From the NCBI GenBank assembly GCA_963770275.1, contig CAVYPD010000034.1, positions 124,001 through 188,000 of the forward strand: a stretch of 64,000 bases of DNA, written 5' to 3'. This document shows, one piece after another, positions 9,194 through 17,877 of this stretch. Position 1 is the first letter of the stretch, and the number at the start of each line of letters is the position of its first letter. The notes under the pieces were generated by a model. The model saw only the letters and a program-made list of their open reading frames with translations. It searched no databases and was not told the DNA's origin. Both the position numbers and the translations under genes were made by a program. This stretch comes from Roseiarcus sp963770275. GTDB lineage: Bacteria > Pseudomonadota > Alphaproteobacteria > Rhizobiales > Beijerinckiaceae.

Positions 9194-9422
9194 CGAGAGC
9201 CTCCTGGAGGGCGGGTAGGCGACTTAGCCAGTCTTCTGCGTCATCGGCAGTGATGATTGTTCGCCGTCCGGCCTTTCGCGCCTTCAGCCGACCCGCATTA
9301 ATTTCTTCGTAGCCTTTGGTGCGCCCGATATCGTAACGCTCGCAAAAGCCCCGAACGCTCATTGCGCGCTGCCATGCGCGGCGTTGGCGTTCGCGCTCCG
9401 AGATATTCGTTCGCTTGGTCAT
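9177..9422 (-). CDS. excisionase/AlpA-like helix-turn-helix protein
   Basis: An 81-residue basic protein with a MerR/excisionase-type fold: MSVRGFCERYDIGRTKGYEE, then INAGRLKARKAGRRTIITAD, then the Trp-containing wing end DAEDWLSRLPAL. Proteins of this kind direct integrase excision or regulate element genes. It overlaps the preceding 51-residue ORF by an ATGA junction and the Prim-Pol gene by 17 nt, so the three were one transcription unit. It is intact, although the downstream replication gene is broken. Confidence 0.75.
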   Translation of the reverse strand: MTKRTNISERERQRRAWQRAMSVRGFCERYDIGRTKGYEEINAGRLKARKAGRRTIITADDAEDWLSRLPALQEALDEAAS

Positions 9423-9574
9423 CTCCTGTCGCTCAACATCGGGCGGACGTGACGGGACAGATCGCTGATTGTGGCTTTACCAAAGCCGTTGCGGAGTTCC
9501 AGCTCGCTGAAGCGCTTGCCGGTGCGGTCACGGATAACTTGGGCGGCGGTCCCCTGGTGCTCTTTGCCGTCCAC
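9419..9574 (-). CDS. 51-residue ORF of the integrative element, unknown function
   Basis: A short ORF with a GTG start at 9574, preceded by GGGGAG at a 9-nt spacing and by an in-frame TAG. The product contains HQGTAAQVIRDRTGKRFSEL and GFGKATISDLSRHVRP, and its stop overlaps the next gene's start (ATGA). The composition and translational coupling look like a genuine small element protein; I recognise no family. It lies between the IS5 copy and the excisionase-like gene. Confidence 0.5.
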   Translation of the reverse strand: MDGKEHQGTAAQVIRDRTGKRFSELELRNGFGKATISDLSRHVRPMLSDRR

Positions 9575-9580
9575 CGTTGC

Positions 9581-10419
9581 CTACTCCCCTTCATAGTTGA
9601 GTGCCGACAAGCCGATCCCGTGGCGCCAAACTAGGGTCCATAACCAGTAGCAGATGGCGGCAGCGATGCAGACGGCTGCAAGGAAGTTGGCGGCGCTTCG
9701 GTCGTATCGCGTGGCGATGCGCCTGAAGTCTTTAATACGGCAGAACATGCGCTCGATGGTGTTGCGGTTGCGGTAGAGGAACGGCGAGAAGCAGTTCTTC
9801 CAATTGCGGTTGGCTTTGGGCGGGATGTTCGGCGTCGCGCCACGCTCCTCGACCTGGCGGCGGATGGCGTTGGCGTCGTAGCCCTTGTCGGCGTGCAGGA
9901 TGTCGCAATCTGGAAGCTGTTCAAGCAACAGAGCGCCTGCCGTGCAGTCGGCGACTTGCCCGCCAGTCAGCATGAAGGCGAGCGGTCGGCATTGCGCGTC
10001 GGTCAGCGCGTGAATTTTCGTCGAGCGCCCGCCGCGCGAGCGGCCGATGGCTTGATTTTTCTCCCCCCTTTTCCATCCGCCGCCGAGCGGTGGGCTTTCA
10101 CGGCCGAAGAGTCGAGGAGAACTTGGTCAGGCGGACCGTCGGCTTGCGCGAGCGCTTGAAAGAGACCGACCCATATGCCCTTGGCCGCCCAGCGCACATA
10201 GCGATTGTAGAGAGTTTTCTTTGGACCATATTCGGCCGGCGCGTCGATCCAGCGCCCGCCAGACTTCAGAACGTGAACGATGCCGCTGATGACGCGACGA
10301 TCGTCGACCCGCGCCTTGCCGCGCGTGTCGGCCGGCAGATGCGGTTCGATCTTTGAGAATTGCTGCTCCGTCAGCCAAAACTGGTCCCGACTCATTCGCG
10401 CCCCCTGTTCGGAAGCCAT
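9581..10419 (-). CDS. IS5-family (IS427-like) transposase, two frames joined by -1 shift
   Basis: The first frame begins at 10419 (MASEQGARMSRDQFWLTEQQ) and includes the first catalytic Asp in LLDSSAVKAHRSA. The second supplies ADKGYDANAIRRQ (second Asp) and the YREK-type RNRNTIERMFCRIKDFRR (Glu). They join at an A4G6 run read on the minus strand near 10060 (GKGG then EKNQAIGRSRGG), a standard programmed -1 site for this group. All DDE residues are present. The frame has no stop inside the element and reads out through the left end to 9581 (SALNYEGE), outside the IS. Confidence 0.8.
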
Positions 10420-10466
10420 GAATCAGAACCATTTGCTCATGCCAACAACTTTATGGGTCCAGACCC
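9634..10466 (-). mobile_element. IS5-family insertion sequence inside the integrative element
   Basis: The right end, read inward on the minus strand, is GGGTCTGGACCCATAA (10466 leftward). The left end on the plus strand is GGGTCCATAA (from 9634), the same sequence lacking six internal bases. CTA flanks both ends (CTAG left, CTAA right), consistent with the YTAR target of IS427-like elements. Length is about 0.83 kb. The element separates the two halves of the integrative-element gene set. Confidence 0.65.
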
Positions 10467-10515
10467 TAAGGCACGTCGGGCCCGGAACTGTCGGAAGGGT
10501 CCCCGAGCTAAAGCG

Positions 10516-10722
10516 TCATCTGCCTCGGGCGAAGCTGCGGACTGAGGCGAACCGTGGCACGATACGGGTGCCCACCTTCACGGCTTCGATCCGGCCGGCC
10601 TTGACCAGCCGTCTGACCGTCTTGTCGCTCACGTCGTCGAGCAGCGCCTGCGTGGGTTTAATTGATACCAGCTCTGGCTCCGCTGCAAAGCGCTCGGCTT
10701 GCCGTTCAATTACGGGCCTCAC
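10516..10722 (-). CDS. small helix-turn-helix DNA-binding protein
   Basis: A 68-residue protein (GTG start at 10722, GGAGG about 12 nt upstream). Its core, TQALLDDVSDKTVRRLVKAG followed by RIEAVKVGTRIVPRF, is an excisionase/MerR-like winged helix with the usual recognition helix and wing. It follows an AT-rich leader with a good minus-strand promoter. The 3' end is close to the IS5 insertion, so the last residues may not be native. Confidence 0.6.
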   Translation of the reverse strand: MRPVIERQAERFAAEPELVSIKPTQALLDDVSDKTVRRLVKAGRIEAVKVGTRIVPRFASVRSFARGR

Positions 10723-10767
10723 TTCCCGAAATGACCTCCGGTTTTCTCGCGTGTTCTGTTGTGGTGC

Positions 10768-10795
10768 AGGATACCAAAAACGGTGCTTTTGTCAA
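10768..10795 (-). promoter_or_regulatory. sigma-70 type promoter for the small HTH gene
   Basis: On the minus strand TTGACA (10795-10790) and TATCCT (10773-10768) are separated by 16 nt, inside an AT-rich island (about 10760-10960) that contrasts with the GC-rich surroundings. Transcription would start about 40 nt before the GTG at 10722. Confidence 0.55.
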
Positions 10796-11167
10796 TTATA
10801 TGCTTCGACTAATACTTTAATAAACGAAGTAAAAGTTGTTTTTTATGCACCTCACTAAGTGTTTACAATTTAGAACAGATCATGGTTTTCGATACGCCGA
10901 AGATCGGCGAAATTAACTCAATGAAAATCAAAGGCCTAAACTTAGGATGCGTTGTTTTGTCTGAGGCGAACGCGCTTCCAGTTGCAAATCTTGCAACTCT
11001 CCGGCCAGAGGCTTGCAAACGCTCAACTTGAGGGACGCAGACTCTTGATCCGGCCCCTGAACGAAAAGCCAAAACCCCAAATTGTCGGCCCATCACCCTG
11101 CCCGCGGCAGCCGCACCACCTTCTCGGCCGCCTCACCCGACGGCCCGCAGTCGTTCATCCCAAACCT

Positions 11168-12336
11168 TCAGTGCATGCGCCTTCTGCTCATCTGCTCAAG
11201 CATGTCGGTGTGCACGTAATGGCGGACCAGCGTGCGGGTGTCCCTGCTGCCCGAACTCGTGGCCGACGATCGCGGCAACAAGATTGAGCGGGATCCCCAT
11301 CTCCGCCAGCATGGTAGAGAAAGTTCGTCTGAGATCGTGTGAGGTGAACGTCGCGGTCGGCAGGCTTGTCCTGCGCGTTAAGAGATAGTGCCCGATATGG
11401 GCCGAACTCAACACCACGCCTTTCTCCAGCAGGAACAGCGGTCCATTCTCGACGCCAGATGGCCGTTGTTCGAGCATCTCGCGCGCGAGGCCCACAATCG
11501 GCGTGACGCGCTGACGCCCATTTTTTGAGCGCGAGGGAGGCAGTGTCCAAGTCCATTTTTGGCAATCGATCTCCTTGGCGCGAAGTCCGCTGATCTCTCC
11601 ACACCTCGCGCCTGTCAAAAGCTCGAGCTTCAGAATGTCCGCCGCTTCAAGAGAGAGCGCGTCGGAATCCAACCACTTCCAGACCAACTCGATCTCTTCG
11701 AAGCCCCAGACCCGATCGCGCGGGGTACCTCGGTCGTATGGCGTCAGCCCAGCCGTGGGATCGGCCTCAACGATGGCCTGCGACAGCGCCCAGCGAAACA
11801 TGGTTGTGCAAATCTGTCGACGTTTTTCCGCTTCCCGCCCTTGGCCCTGATCGACGATCGAATCCAGGATTGCCCGTAAGTAACGTCGTCAAATATCAGC
11901 GGCATATCGTTAAAGGATGGGCGCCAGCGTGCGCTTCAGACGGCTCTCAATCGACTTTGCCGTTCGCAGCCGGCCAACAACTCGCCGTCGCAGATAGAGG
12001 TCCGCAATCCGAGAGGCTGCCGCATCTTTGGCCTCGCCCTCTTCACCGACCAGCTCACGTCCACCGCGCGCCGCGCTGGTCAACTCATTCGCTCTCTCGC
12101 GCCTGTTCGAGGCTCACGTCAGTGGTTCGCCCAAGCGATAGCAGACGCATCTTCACCGTTCCTCGACTGCGGCAGGCCAAATCCCACGTCTTGACGCCGC
12201 TTGGCGCGACCCGCACCGCCAGTCCCTTGCACCGCTGATCGGGCACTCGATAGGGCGCTTCGGCTGGCTGCAAAGCCTCGATCGTACGATGTGTAAGCAG
12301 CTGCGCGCCGCGTGTCAGTCCGGCCTCCGGCCTCAA
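11168..12336 (-). pseudogene. tyrosine integrase of the integrative element, frameshifted
   Basis: The N-terminal segment from 12336 (LTHRTIEALQPAEAPYRVPD, KTWDLACRSRG) matches the DUF4102-type arm-binding domain of prophage integrases. After frame breaks between 12085 and 11801 the catalytic domain appears intact in one frame: LLTGARCGEISGLRAKEID (first Arg), FTSHDLRRTFSTMLAEMGIP (HxxR) and IVGHE. One more shift near 11250 reaches RDTRTLVRHYVHTDMLEQ with the nucleophilic Tyr and a stop at 11168. It belongs with the HTH and Prim-Pol genes downstream. Several indels make activity unlikely. Confidence 0.75.
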
Positions 12337-12748
12337 AAAGCAAATAGTCCTTGGTCCCTCTTATGTTCGCCCTGTCGCAACAAAATTGGCGGCTCGAGGC
12401 GAACCGGCGCGAGCACAGAGGCATGGTAACTTACTGTTTAACCAACACAAACTGTGCGCGAGCGGACAGCTACGAACGACCGCGAACAACTATAAAAGGG
12501 CTTGCGGCACCATTCCCGAGTAAACACCCGGCCGGCCTCAAACGCTGGAAGCCTCCGTCCACCGGCATCGTCCTTGTAACTTGGTTTTCGCGTCTTCTGA
12601 TAGGATTGGGGCGCGGATGCGGAGGGGACGCCGGCTCGTCCTTGGGCCTTTGAGCCAGCGCCTCAGCCTGGTCGCCACTCCGTTTGTCCGTCGACCTCGA
12701 ACAGTCGCTTGGGCCCTTAGGAGCCCGTTTGCGCAAGGAAGGGGAAAG
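12337..12748. other. non-coding stretch between integrase and IS110 remnant
   Basis: No supported gene. The left part is the upstream region of the integrase. The right part (about 12590-12748) is the leader of the IS110 ORF; in IS110-family elements the non-coding left end upstream of the transposase produces the bridge RNA, so a remnant may be here, but I could not fold it reliably by eye. Confidence 0.4.
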
Positions 12749-13310
12749 ATGGAAAGGGCCTATGTCCGGATCGACGTGTCGAAGGATCGGCTCGACGTTC
12801 ACGTTCTGCCGGAGGGCGAGCCCTTTGTTGCCGCACGCGATGGCGAAGGTCTGGGGGAACTCGTCGAGCGCATGGGGACGCTGGCCCAGAGCGGATCGCG
12901 GTCGAAGCGACGGGCGGCTTCGAGATCGTCGTGGCTGCCGCGCTGGCGGGGGCTTCGCTGCCGGTCGTGTTGGTCAATCCGGCGCGAGTGCGCCACTTCG
13001 CCCAGGCGCTCGGGCGCCGCGCGAAGACCGTTCCGATCGACGCGGGCATGATCGCCCGGTTCGTCGAGGCGACCAAGCCGGACTGCGTGAACTGCACGAT
13101 GAGGCCACGCAACTGCTCGTCGACCTCGTCGCGCGGCACCGCCAGATCATTGAAATGATCGTCGCCGAGCGCAATCGGGAGAAGCGCTTCGCGGCCATGC
13201 GGATCCCCAAGAGCCTCGCGCGCCTGATTGCCGCGCTGGAGAAGGAGCTCTCCGAGATCGATGCGGAAATCGACGCTTCCGTGCGCGGATCGCCCGCATG
13301 GCGGAGCCCG
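12749..13310 (+). pseudogene. IS110-family transposase remnant, copy A
   Basis: The ATG at 12749 opens MERAYVRIDVSKDRLDVHVL, the RuvC-like DEDD N-terminus of IS110 transposases. Later blocks lie in other frames: VVLVNPARVRHFAQALGRRA and then LVDLVARHRQIIEMIVAERN. At least three frameshifts are present. The sequence stops after SPAWR, before the C-terminal Tnp_20 domain with the catalytic Ser, and is followed within about 20 nt by a second, related IS110 start. Confidence 0.75.
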
Positions 13311-13327
13311 CATGTTCAAGGACGGAG

Positions 13328-14076
13328 ATGGATGTGTTTGTTGGAATTGATGTGTCGAAGGATCGGCTGGACATCTGCATCCGGCCAAGCGGCGAAACCT
13401 TGCCGTCAGGCGTGACGACGAAGGGCTGGCGAGCCTCGTCGAGCGCTTGCGCGCGCTTCATCCCGTCCTGGTCGCGCTCGAGGCGACGGGTGGCTACGAG
13501 ACGGTGGTCGCGAGCGCGGTCGCCGTGACGCATCTGCCCCTGGCGGTGATCAATCCTCGTCAGATCCGCGACTTCGCCCGCTCGACCGGCAAGCTCGCCA
13601 AGACCGATCGCCTCGACGCTGCGGCGATCGCTCACTTCGCCGAAGCCATACGGCCGCCCGCCCGGCCCGTCGCTGACGCCCAAGCGCTCGACGAACTGGT
13701 GGCGCGCCGTCGCCAGGTCATCAAGATGATCGTGGCAGAGAAAAACCGCCGTCGTCTCTCACGGGCCAGCCGCGCGTGCTCAAGGCCATCGATCGGCATG
13801 TCGATCTCTTGCAGGTCGAGCTTTCCGAGTTCGATCGCGACATCGACGGCGCGATCCGAAAGAGCCCAGCTTGGCGGCCGCGTCCCGGTGAGGACCGCCC
13901 TCTACATGGCGGCGGTGGTCGCAAGCCGCTCGAACCCCGTCATCGCTGCGCACTCTCAAAAGCTCAGAGCCGCCGGAAAGGCCGCCAAACAGGCCCTCAC
14001 CGCCTGCATCCGCAAACTCCTCGTCATCCTCAACGCCATCCTGCGAGAGCGAAAGCCTTGGAGCTTCCACGCTTGA
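13328..14076 (+). pseudogene. IS110-family transposase remnant, copy B
   Basis: The ATG at 13328 begins MDVFVGIDVSKDRLDICIRP, a paralogue of copy A. The DEDD domain continues in the frame from 13447 (LVALEATGGYETVVASAVAV, FARSTGKLAKTDRLDAAAIA), and the coiled segment IDRHVDLLQVELSEFDRDID is in a third frame. After SPAWR the sequence jumps to VRTALYMAAVVASRSNP and ALTACIRKLLVILNAILRER, so most of the Tnp_20 region containing the GIG motif is deleted. It is non-functional. Confidence 0.75.
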
Positions 14077-14321
14077 CAACAAAGACTGTCGCTCAGGATG
14101 AGGCCGTTGGGGTTCGGCGCCTTTCCGAAGCTCCACGTGGGGAGTTACGAAGTTCTTGAACGCGAAGTCCGGCCCGCGCGCCGGGCCATGCGGGCGCCAA
14201 CTAGGCTTTCGGGACCTTTCGGAAAAACAACCCTCCGCCTCGGCCAACCTGGCAAGAAATTGTCGATTTTCTTGATCGAGCGTCCCGGCGGAACGCCGAG
14301 CGATCGTCTAGATCGTCCCTA

Positions 14322-14981
14322 TTACCCCGCGTAGGGCGCGTCGTGAAAAGAGATTTCCGCCTGCAAGGACTCCTCGAAGAGCGCGCCCAATCGCGCCTGA
14401 CGGGTTTCGGTGAGCGTCGGTCCTCTTGTGTCGATCTCCGAGCGAACCCAGGCGACATGCTCGGCAAACGGGCCGCCGACATGCAGGGTCACCCAGTCGC
14501 GAATGGCGCTCCTCGAAGAGGGCGACTTGTTGGCCGTCGAACACCACGTCAGATACATCCACTCCGCCGCCAAAGTGCAGGCGAGGATCTCCTCATAGCC
14601 CTCGGTCTCCGCCACTTTGAGAAAGAGCGCATGCAGCGGAAGAGCGAGCCCCTTCGGCGCAAGACCGGTCCGCTCATTGCGGGGCACGGCCATCCGCTCG
14701 AAGGCGTCGATAAAGACCTGCTCCTGATCGGTGACGAGTTCATAGAGACCCAGCCCCAGACGCCGCCGTTCCTGAAACGAAGGCGCTTTGGCGACGGCGT
14801 AGCCTAGCGCCCTCGCCGCGGTGTCCACGAAGCCGTATTCAATTCGGAGGTAGCGGGCGAAGACGCGATCGTTGATCGTGTCGCTCGCAACTTCGCGAAA
14901 GAAGCGGTGGCGAAGGATCGCTCTCCAGGTTCGATCCGAATGGGCGCGCATGCGCTCCGAGAACGAGGACGTCTCGCTCAT
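14322..14981 (-). CDS. TenA/PqqC-like protein lacking the thiaminase Cys
   Basis: A 219-residue all-helical protein of the TenA (thiaminase II) family. I start at the ATG at 14981 (AGGAAA 6 nt upstream; 4-nt overlap with the BtpA gene). Family landmarks are FFREVASDTINDRVFARYLR near the N-terminus, LAAEWMYLTW at 137-146 and the C-terminal EISFHDAPY. In classical TenA the nucleophilic Cys sits where this protein has Ala139, with Glu next to it (E140); a Cys is found at 134. It is therefore probably not a standard thiaminase II. It is the last gene of the DUF3891/ABC/PTE/PfkB/BtpA operon, suggesting a role in the same unknown pathway. Confidence 0.75.
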   Translation of the reverse strand: MSETSSFSERMRAHSDRTWRAILRHRFFREVASDTINDRVFARYLRIEYGFVDTAARALGYAVAKAPSFQERRRLGLGLYELVTDQEQVFIDAFERMAVPRNERTGLAPKGLALPLHALFLKVAETEGYEEILACTLAAEWMYLTWCSTANKSPSSRSAIRDWVTLHVGGPFAEHVAWVRSEIDTRGPTLTETRQARLGALFEESLQAEISFHDAPYAG

Positions 14982-15829
14982 GACGATTTCCTGGCGCGCT
15001 CCACGAACTGCTTGGCCCGTTCGCGGTCGACCGGGTTCCACCAGCGCGCGTCGACCTTCAATGAGCTTGCAACGATGATTCCGTCGACAATGGAGAGAAT
15101 GTCTTCGACGTTGCCAGAATCAACGCCGCTGCCGACAAGCGTCGGAAGCGATGCCGCCGCCCGAAGCTTCCTCAGATAATCCAAATCGGCGACGTGGCCG
15201 GTGCGCTGGCCCGTGAAGATCACGACGTCGGCGTTGAAAAACTCGACGTCGCGAACGAGTTCGGCGATCGGTCGATCCTGCACGATGGCGTGTGCTCCGT
15301 GCTTGACATGGGCGTCCGCGAAAATCTTGACCCCTGGCGCCTGAAGCGCGTTCCGATAGCGCATGGCTTTCGCAGCGGCGCCTTCGATCAACCCTTCGTT
15401 GGCAACATAGGCGTTGGCCCATTGATTGACGCGAACGAAATGCGCGCTTGCCGCGCTCGCAATCGCCAGAGCGTGAAGCGCGGCGTTGGCCAGCACGTTG
15501 ATCCCAATCGGCAGCCCGGTTACAGCCCGGACGCGATCGCTCGCGATCGCCATATGCGCCGCCGTTTCAGGGCCGATGTCCTCAGGCTTCGAGAAAGGAA
15601 TGTCGCCGTGATTCTCGATGATGAGCCCGTGAAAGCCGGCGTCAGCGTAAGCTTGCGCGTCGCCGAGCGCCCGCGCATAGATCCCCTCGACCCCGCCGCC
15701 CGAATAGTCCGGGGACGCCGGCAATGGGAGGAGATGGACGACGCCGATCAGGACGCGGTTCGCGCGGCCGAATATGTCTGTGAGCGTGTTATCCCGCGCT
15801 CGCGCGACGGCGTGTTCGCCTTCCGTCAT
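14978..15829 (-). CDS. BtpA/SgcQ-family TIM-barrel protein
   Basis: A 283-residue protein with the family opening VLIGVVHLLPLPASPDYSGG, then FHGLIIENHGDIPF and LPIGINVLANAALHALAIA, and the C-terminal LPTLVGSGVDSGNVEDIL and GIIVASSLKVDARWWNPVD. BtpA homologues were linked to photosystem I assembly in cyanobacteria, and SgcQ lies in an enteric sugar cluster; the enzymatic activity is unproven. The barrel resembles phosphate-binding TIM barrels (GSGV and ASSLK near the C-terminus). It overlaps its neighbours on both sides by 4 nt, so translation is coupled to the kinase and TenA genes. Confidence 0.8.
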   Translation of the reverse strand: MTEGEHAVARARDNTLTDIFGRANRVLIGVVHLLPLPASPDYSGGGVEGIYARALGDAQAYADAGFHGLIIENHGDIPFSKPEDIGPETAAHMAIASDRVRAVTGLPIGINVLANAALHALAIASAASAHFVRVNQWANAYVANEGLIEGAAAKAMRYRNALQAPGVKIFADAHVKHGAHAIVQDRPIAELVRDVEFFNADVVIFTGQRTGHVADLDYLRKLRAAASLPTLVGSGVDSGNVEDILSIVDGIIVASSLKVDARWWNPVDRERAKQFVERARKSS

Positions 15830-16746
15830 TGCAGATTCTCCTCACGGGCTCCGTTCGCGGCGCGTTCAAGAATACCCGCCATCTCCTCACGGGACGGAAA
15901 GGAAGCAAGAACACCCTTTCGCGTGACCGAAAGCGACGCAGCTTCGACCGCAGCGGCGACCCCGTCTCTCCAGTCGCGCCCGAGAGCCTTGGCGGCGATC
16001 AAAACCCCGCAGAACACATCGCCGGCTCCCACCGTGTCGATGGCGATGACCAGAGGCGCTGCCAAGCGAAACGTTTCATCAGCGGAGAAGAAAGCCGCGC
16101 CATGGGCGCCTAAGGTCACAACAACCGCGCCAGCGCCCCTCTTGCAAAGCTCAGGCGCAGCCTCCTCCGCGTCGCCACCCACAAGTTCAACCGCCTCGCC
16201 GCAGTTGACCAATACGAGATCAACCAGGGTCCAATCATAGTCTTCCGCCGCGTAGGTCGGCGACGGGTTGAGAAAGGTCGTGGCGCCTTTCGACTTGGCC
16301 AGCGCAAGACAGTCGCGCGTGACGTTCGGCCGCAGATTGCCCTGCACGACGACCAGGTCGCCCGGAGCGATCCACGATTCCATCCGCGTTTCCGCAATCG
16401 GATCGAAATTCCGCGCTGCGTCGATGAGGCTCAAAATCGTATTCTCGCCATGACGATCAACCGTGATGACACACCGATCCGTCCCATAAGGCGAGTTTAT
16501 CAGGCCGTCGGTTTGCACTCCTTCACGAGCAAGGCTGGACCGAATGCGCTCGCCCAGCGCGTCGTCGCCGACGGGGGCGACAAGGCGAACAGGCGCGCCG
16601 CAGCGCGCCGCGACGACCGCCTGATTGGCGCCCTTGCCCCCAAGGTCTTCAGAGGCGCCGAGCGCAACGATCGTTTCACCGGGCCGCGGAAAGCTCTCAA
16701 CTCGAATCACGTTATCCACCGCGGCGTTGCCAATCACCTGGATCAT
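15826..16746 (-). CDS. PfkB-family carbohydrate kinase (ribokinase-like)
   Basis: A 306-residue cytosolic sugar or nucleoside kinase. The N-terminal substrate site is GNAAVDNVIRVESFPRPGET and GGKGANQAVVAARCG (PfkB signature 1). The C-terminal signature with the catalytic Asp is AIDTVGAGDVFCGVLIAAKA. The GGKGANQA motif favours a ribokinase-type pentose or nucleoside substrate over fructose-6-phosphate. It overlaps btpA by 4 nt and follows the phosphotriesterase-like gene by 43 nt, fitting phosphorylation of the sugar released from the imported compound. Confidence 0.88.
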   Translation of the reverse strand: MIQVIGNAAVDNVIRVESFPRPGETIVALGASEDLGGKGANQAVVAARCGAPVRLVAPVGDDALGERIRSSLAREGVQTDGLINSPYGTDRCVITVDRHGENTILSLIDAARNFDPIAETRMESWIAPGDLVVVQGNLRPNVTRDCLALAKSKGATTFLNPSPTYAAEDYDWTLVDLVLVNCGEAVELVGGDAEEAAPELCKRGAGAVVVTLGAHGAAFFSADETFRLAAPLVIAIDTVGAGDVFCGVLIAAKALGRDWRDGVAAAVEAASLSVTRKGVLASFPSREEMAGILERAANGAREENLQ

Positions 16747-16789
16747 CTTGGCCCGCTGCCCGCCACCGTCCTTCTCGATTCCAACTGCG

Positions 16790-17860
16790 TCAGCGCGCGC
16801 GATGCTCGGCGGAGAAAACCCGTCGCGGATTCTCTGTCAGGATAGCGTCGATCGTGCGCTGGCCCATGCCGTGCCGTTTCAGGCGCGGCACGAAATGCTT
16901 GAGGATGTAGCCGTAGCCAAAGCCGCCGTACCGAACCAGCATCATCTTCAGGAACACGTCCTGCGACATGAGGATCGAGTTAAGGTAACCGTCGTCGACC
17001 AGTCGACAGATGGCGATCGCATTCTCCTCGTCGGACGGCGACTGGGCCTGCTGGTCCGCGTAAAAGTAGTCCATCCCAATCATATCGTATTCGATGAAGG
17101 CGCCTCTATCGGCCACACTCCGTTGGTACTGGGGGTCGTGCAAGCTTGGATTCATATGACAGAGCACCACGTGCCGCAGGTCCGCGCCTTCGCTCTCAAC
17201 GACGTCGAGCACGCGATGAGCGTGACGCTCCCAGCCCGGGAGATGAATGGAAAGAGGAGCGCCGCTGAGCTTAGACGCGCGCGCGGCGCCTCTCAGCACT
17301 TTTTCCTCTGCCGGCGTGAAGTCTTTGCTGATCCCGATCTCTCCGATGATTCCGGCGCAAACCTCCGGCTCGTCCTCCGAGAGCCCGCAGTCCCGAGCGA
17401 TCGCCTCCCCGATCATTTCGACGGTCATGTCCTTCACGTAAGGAGGATGCGACGGTTCGAGGTAGAAGCCAGCCCCCATCACGACGTTGAGTCCGCTTCG
17501 CCGGCTGATCCTTTGCAGCGCGGATGGATCACGCCCGATTCCAAGGTTGGTCGGATCGACCACCGTTTTCCCGCCGTATTCCACGAAATGATTGAGCTCC
17601 TCGATCGCCGCCCTGACGTCGAGAAGAGCGCAATTGTCGCGGTTGAGAAACGGGTTCATCCGCAGATCACCGATCATCGATATGTCGAGCGCGCTCTCGG
17701 CGATCGCGATCTCCGAGCCGCAACACGGACGCTTCCACCAGCTCGAGGCATCGAGCAGGATATGTTCATGCATGAGCGTGATCCCGATCGCCTCGACGGG
17801 AATGGGGCCAAGCACGGTTCGAACAAGTCCCGAATGTACGCCGATCGTCGGCTTCGCCAT
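16790..17860 (-). CDS. phosphotriesterase-family metal-dependent hydrolase
   Basis: A 356-residue amidohydrolase-superfamily TIM barrel. The binuclear metal site is visible: H31 and H33 in LMHEHILLD, the bridging-position Glu in GIIGEIGISKDFTP, His in LSIHLPGWERHAH and VVLCHMNPS, and the terminal Asp in ILMSQDVF. In this family true phosphotriesterases have a carbamylated Lys at the bridging position; Glu there is typical of lactonase-like or unknown members. I start at the ATG at 17860 (AAGGCGGG upstream), not the longer frame from 17923. The gene lies 17 nt after the ABC permease and probably opens or cleaves the imported substrate. Confidence 0.85.
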   Translation of the reverse strand: MAKPTIGVHSGLVRTVLGPIPVEAIGITLMHEHILLDASSWWKRPCCGSEIAIAESALDISMIGDLRMNPFLNRDNCALLDVRAAIEELNHFVEYGGKTVVDPTNLGIGRDPSALQRISRRSGLNVVMGAGFYLEPSHPPYVKDMTVEMIGEAIARDCGLSEDEPEVCAGIIGEIGISKDFTPAEEKVLRGAARASKLSGAPLSIHLPGWERHAHRVLDVVESEGADLRHVVLCHMNPSLHDPQYQRSVADRGAFIEYDMIGMDYFYADQQAQSPSDEENAIAICRLVDDGYLNSILMSQDVFLKMMLVRYGGFGYGYILKHFVPRLKRHGMGQRTIDAILTENPRRVFSAEHRAR

Positions 17861-17877
17861 GTTCGTGCCCGCCTTTC

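Noticed and set aside
10863..11096. 77-residue minus-strand ORF in the AT-rich island
   Set aside because: No ribosome-binding site, no motif, and composition of non-coding DNA; more likely a control region.
14077..14321. possible terminator GGCCCG-CGGGCC near 14170
   Set aside because: Six-bp stem with no T tract, in GC-rich DNA where such pairs are frequent by chance.
15194..16240. 348-residue plus-strand ORF
   Set aside because: Antisense to BtpA and PfkB genes.
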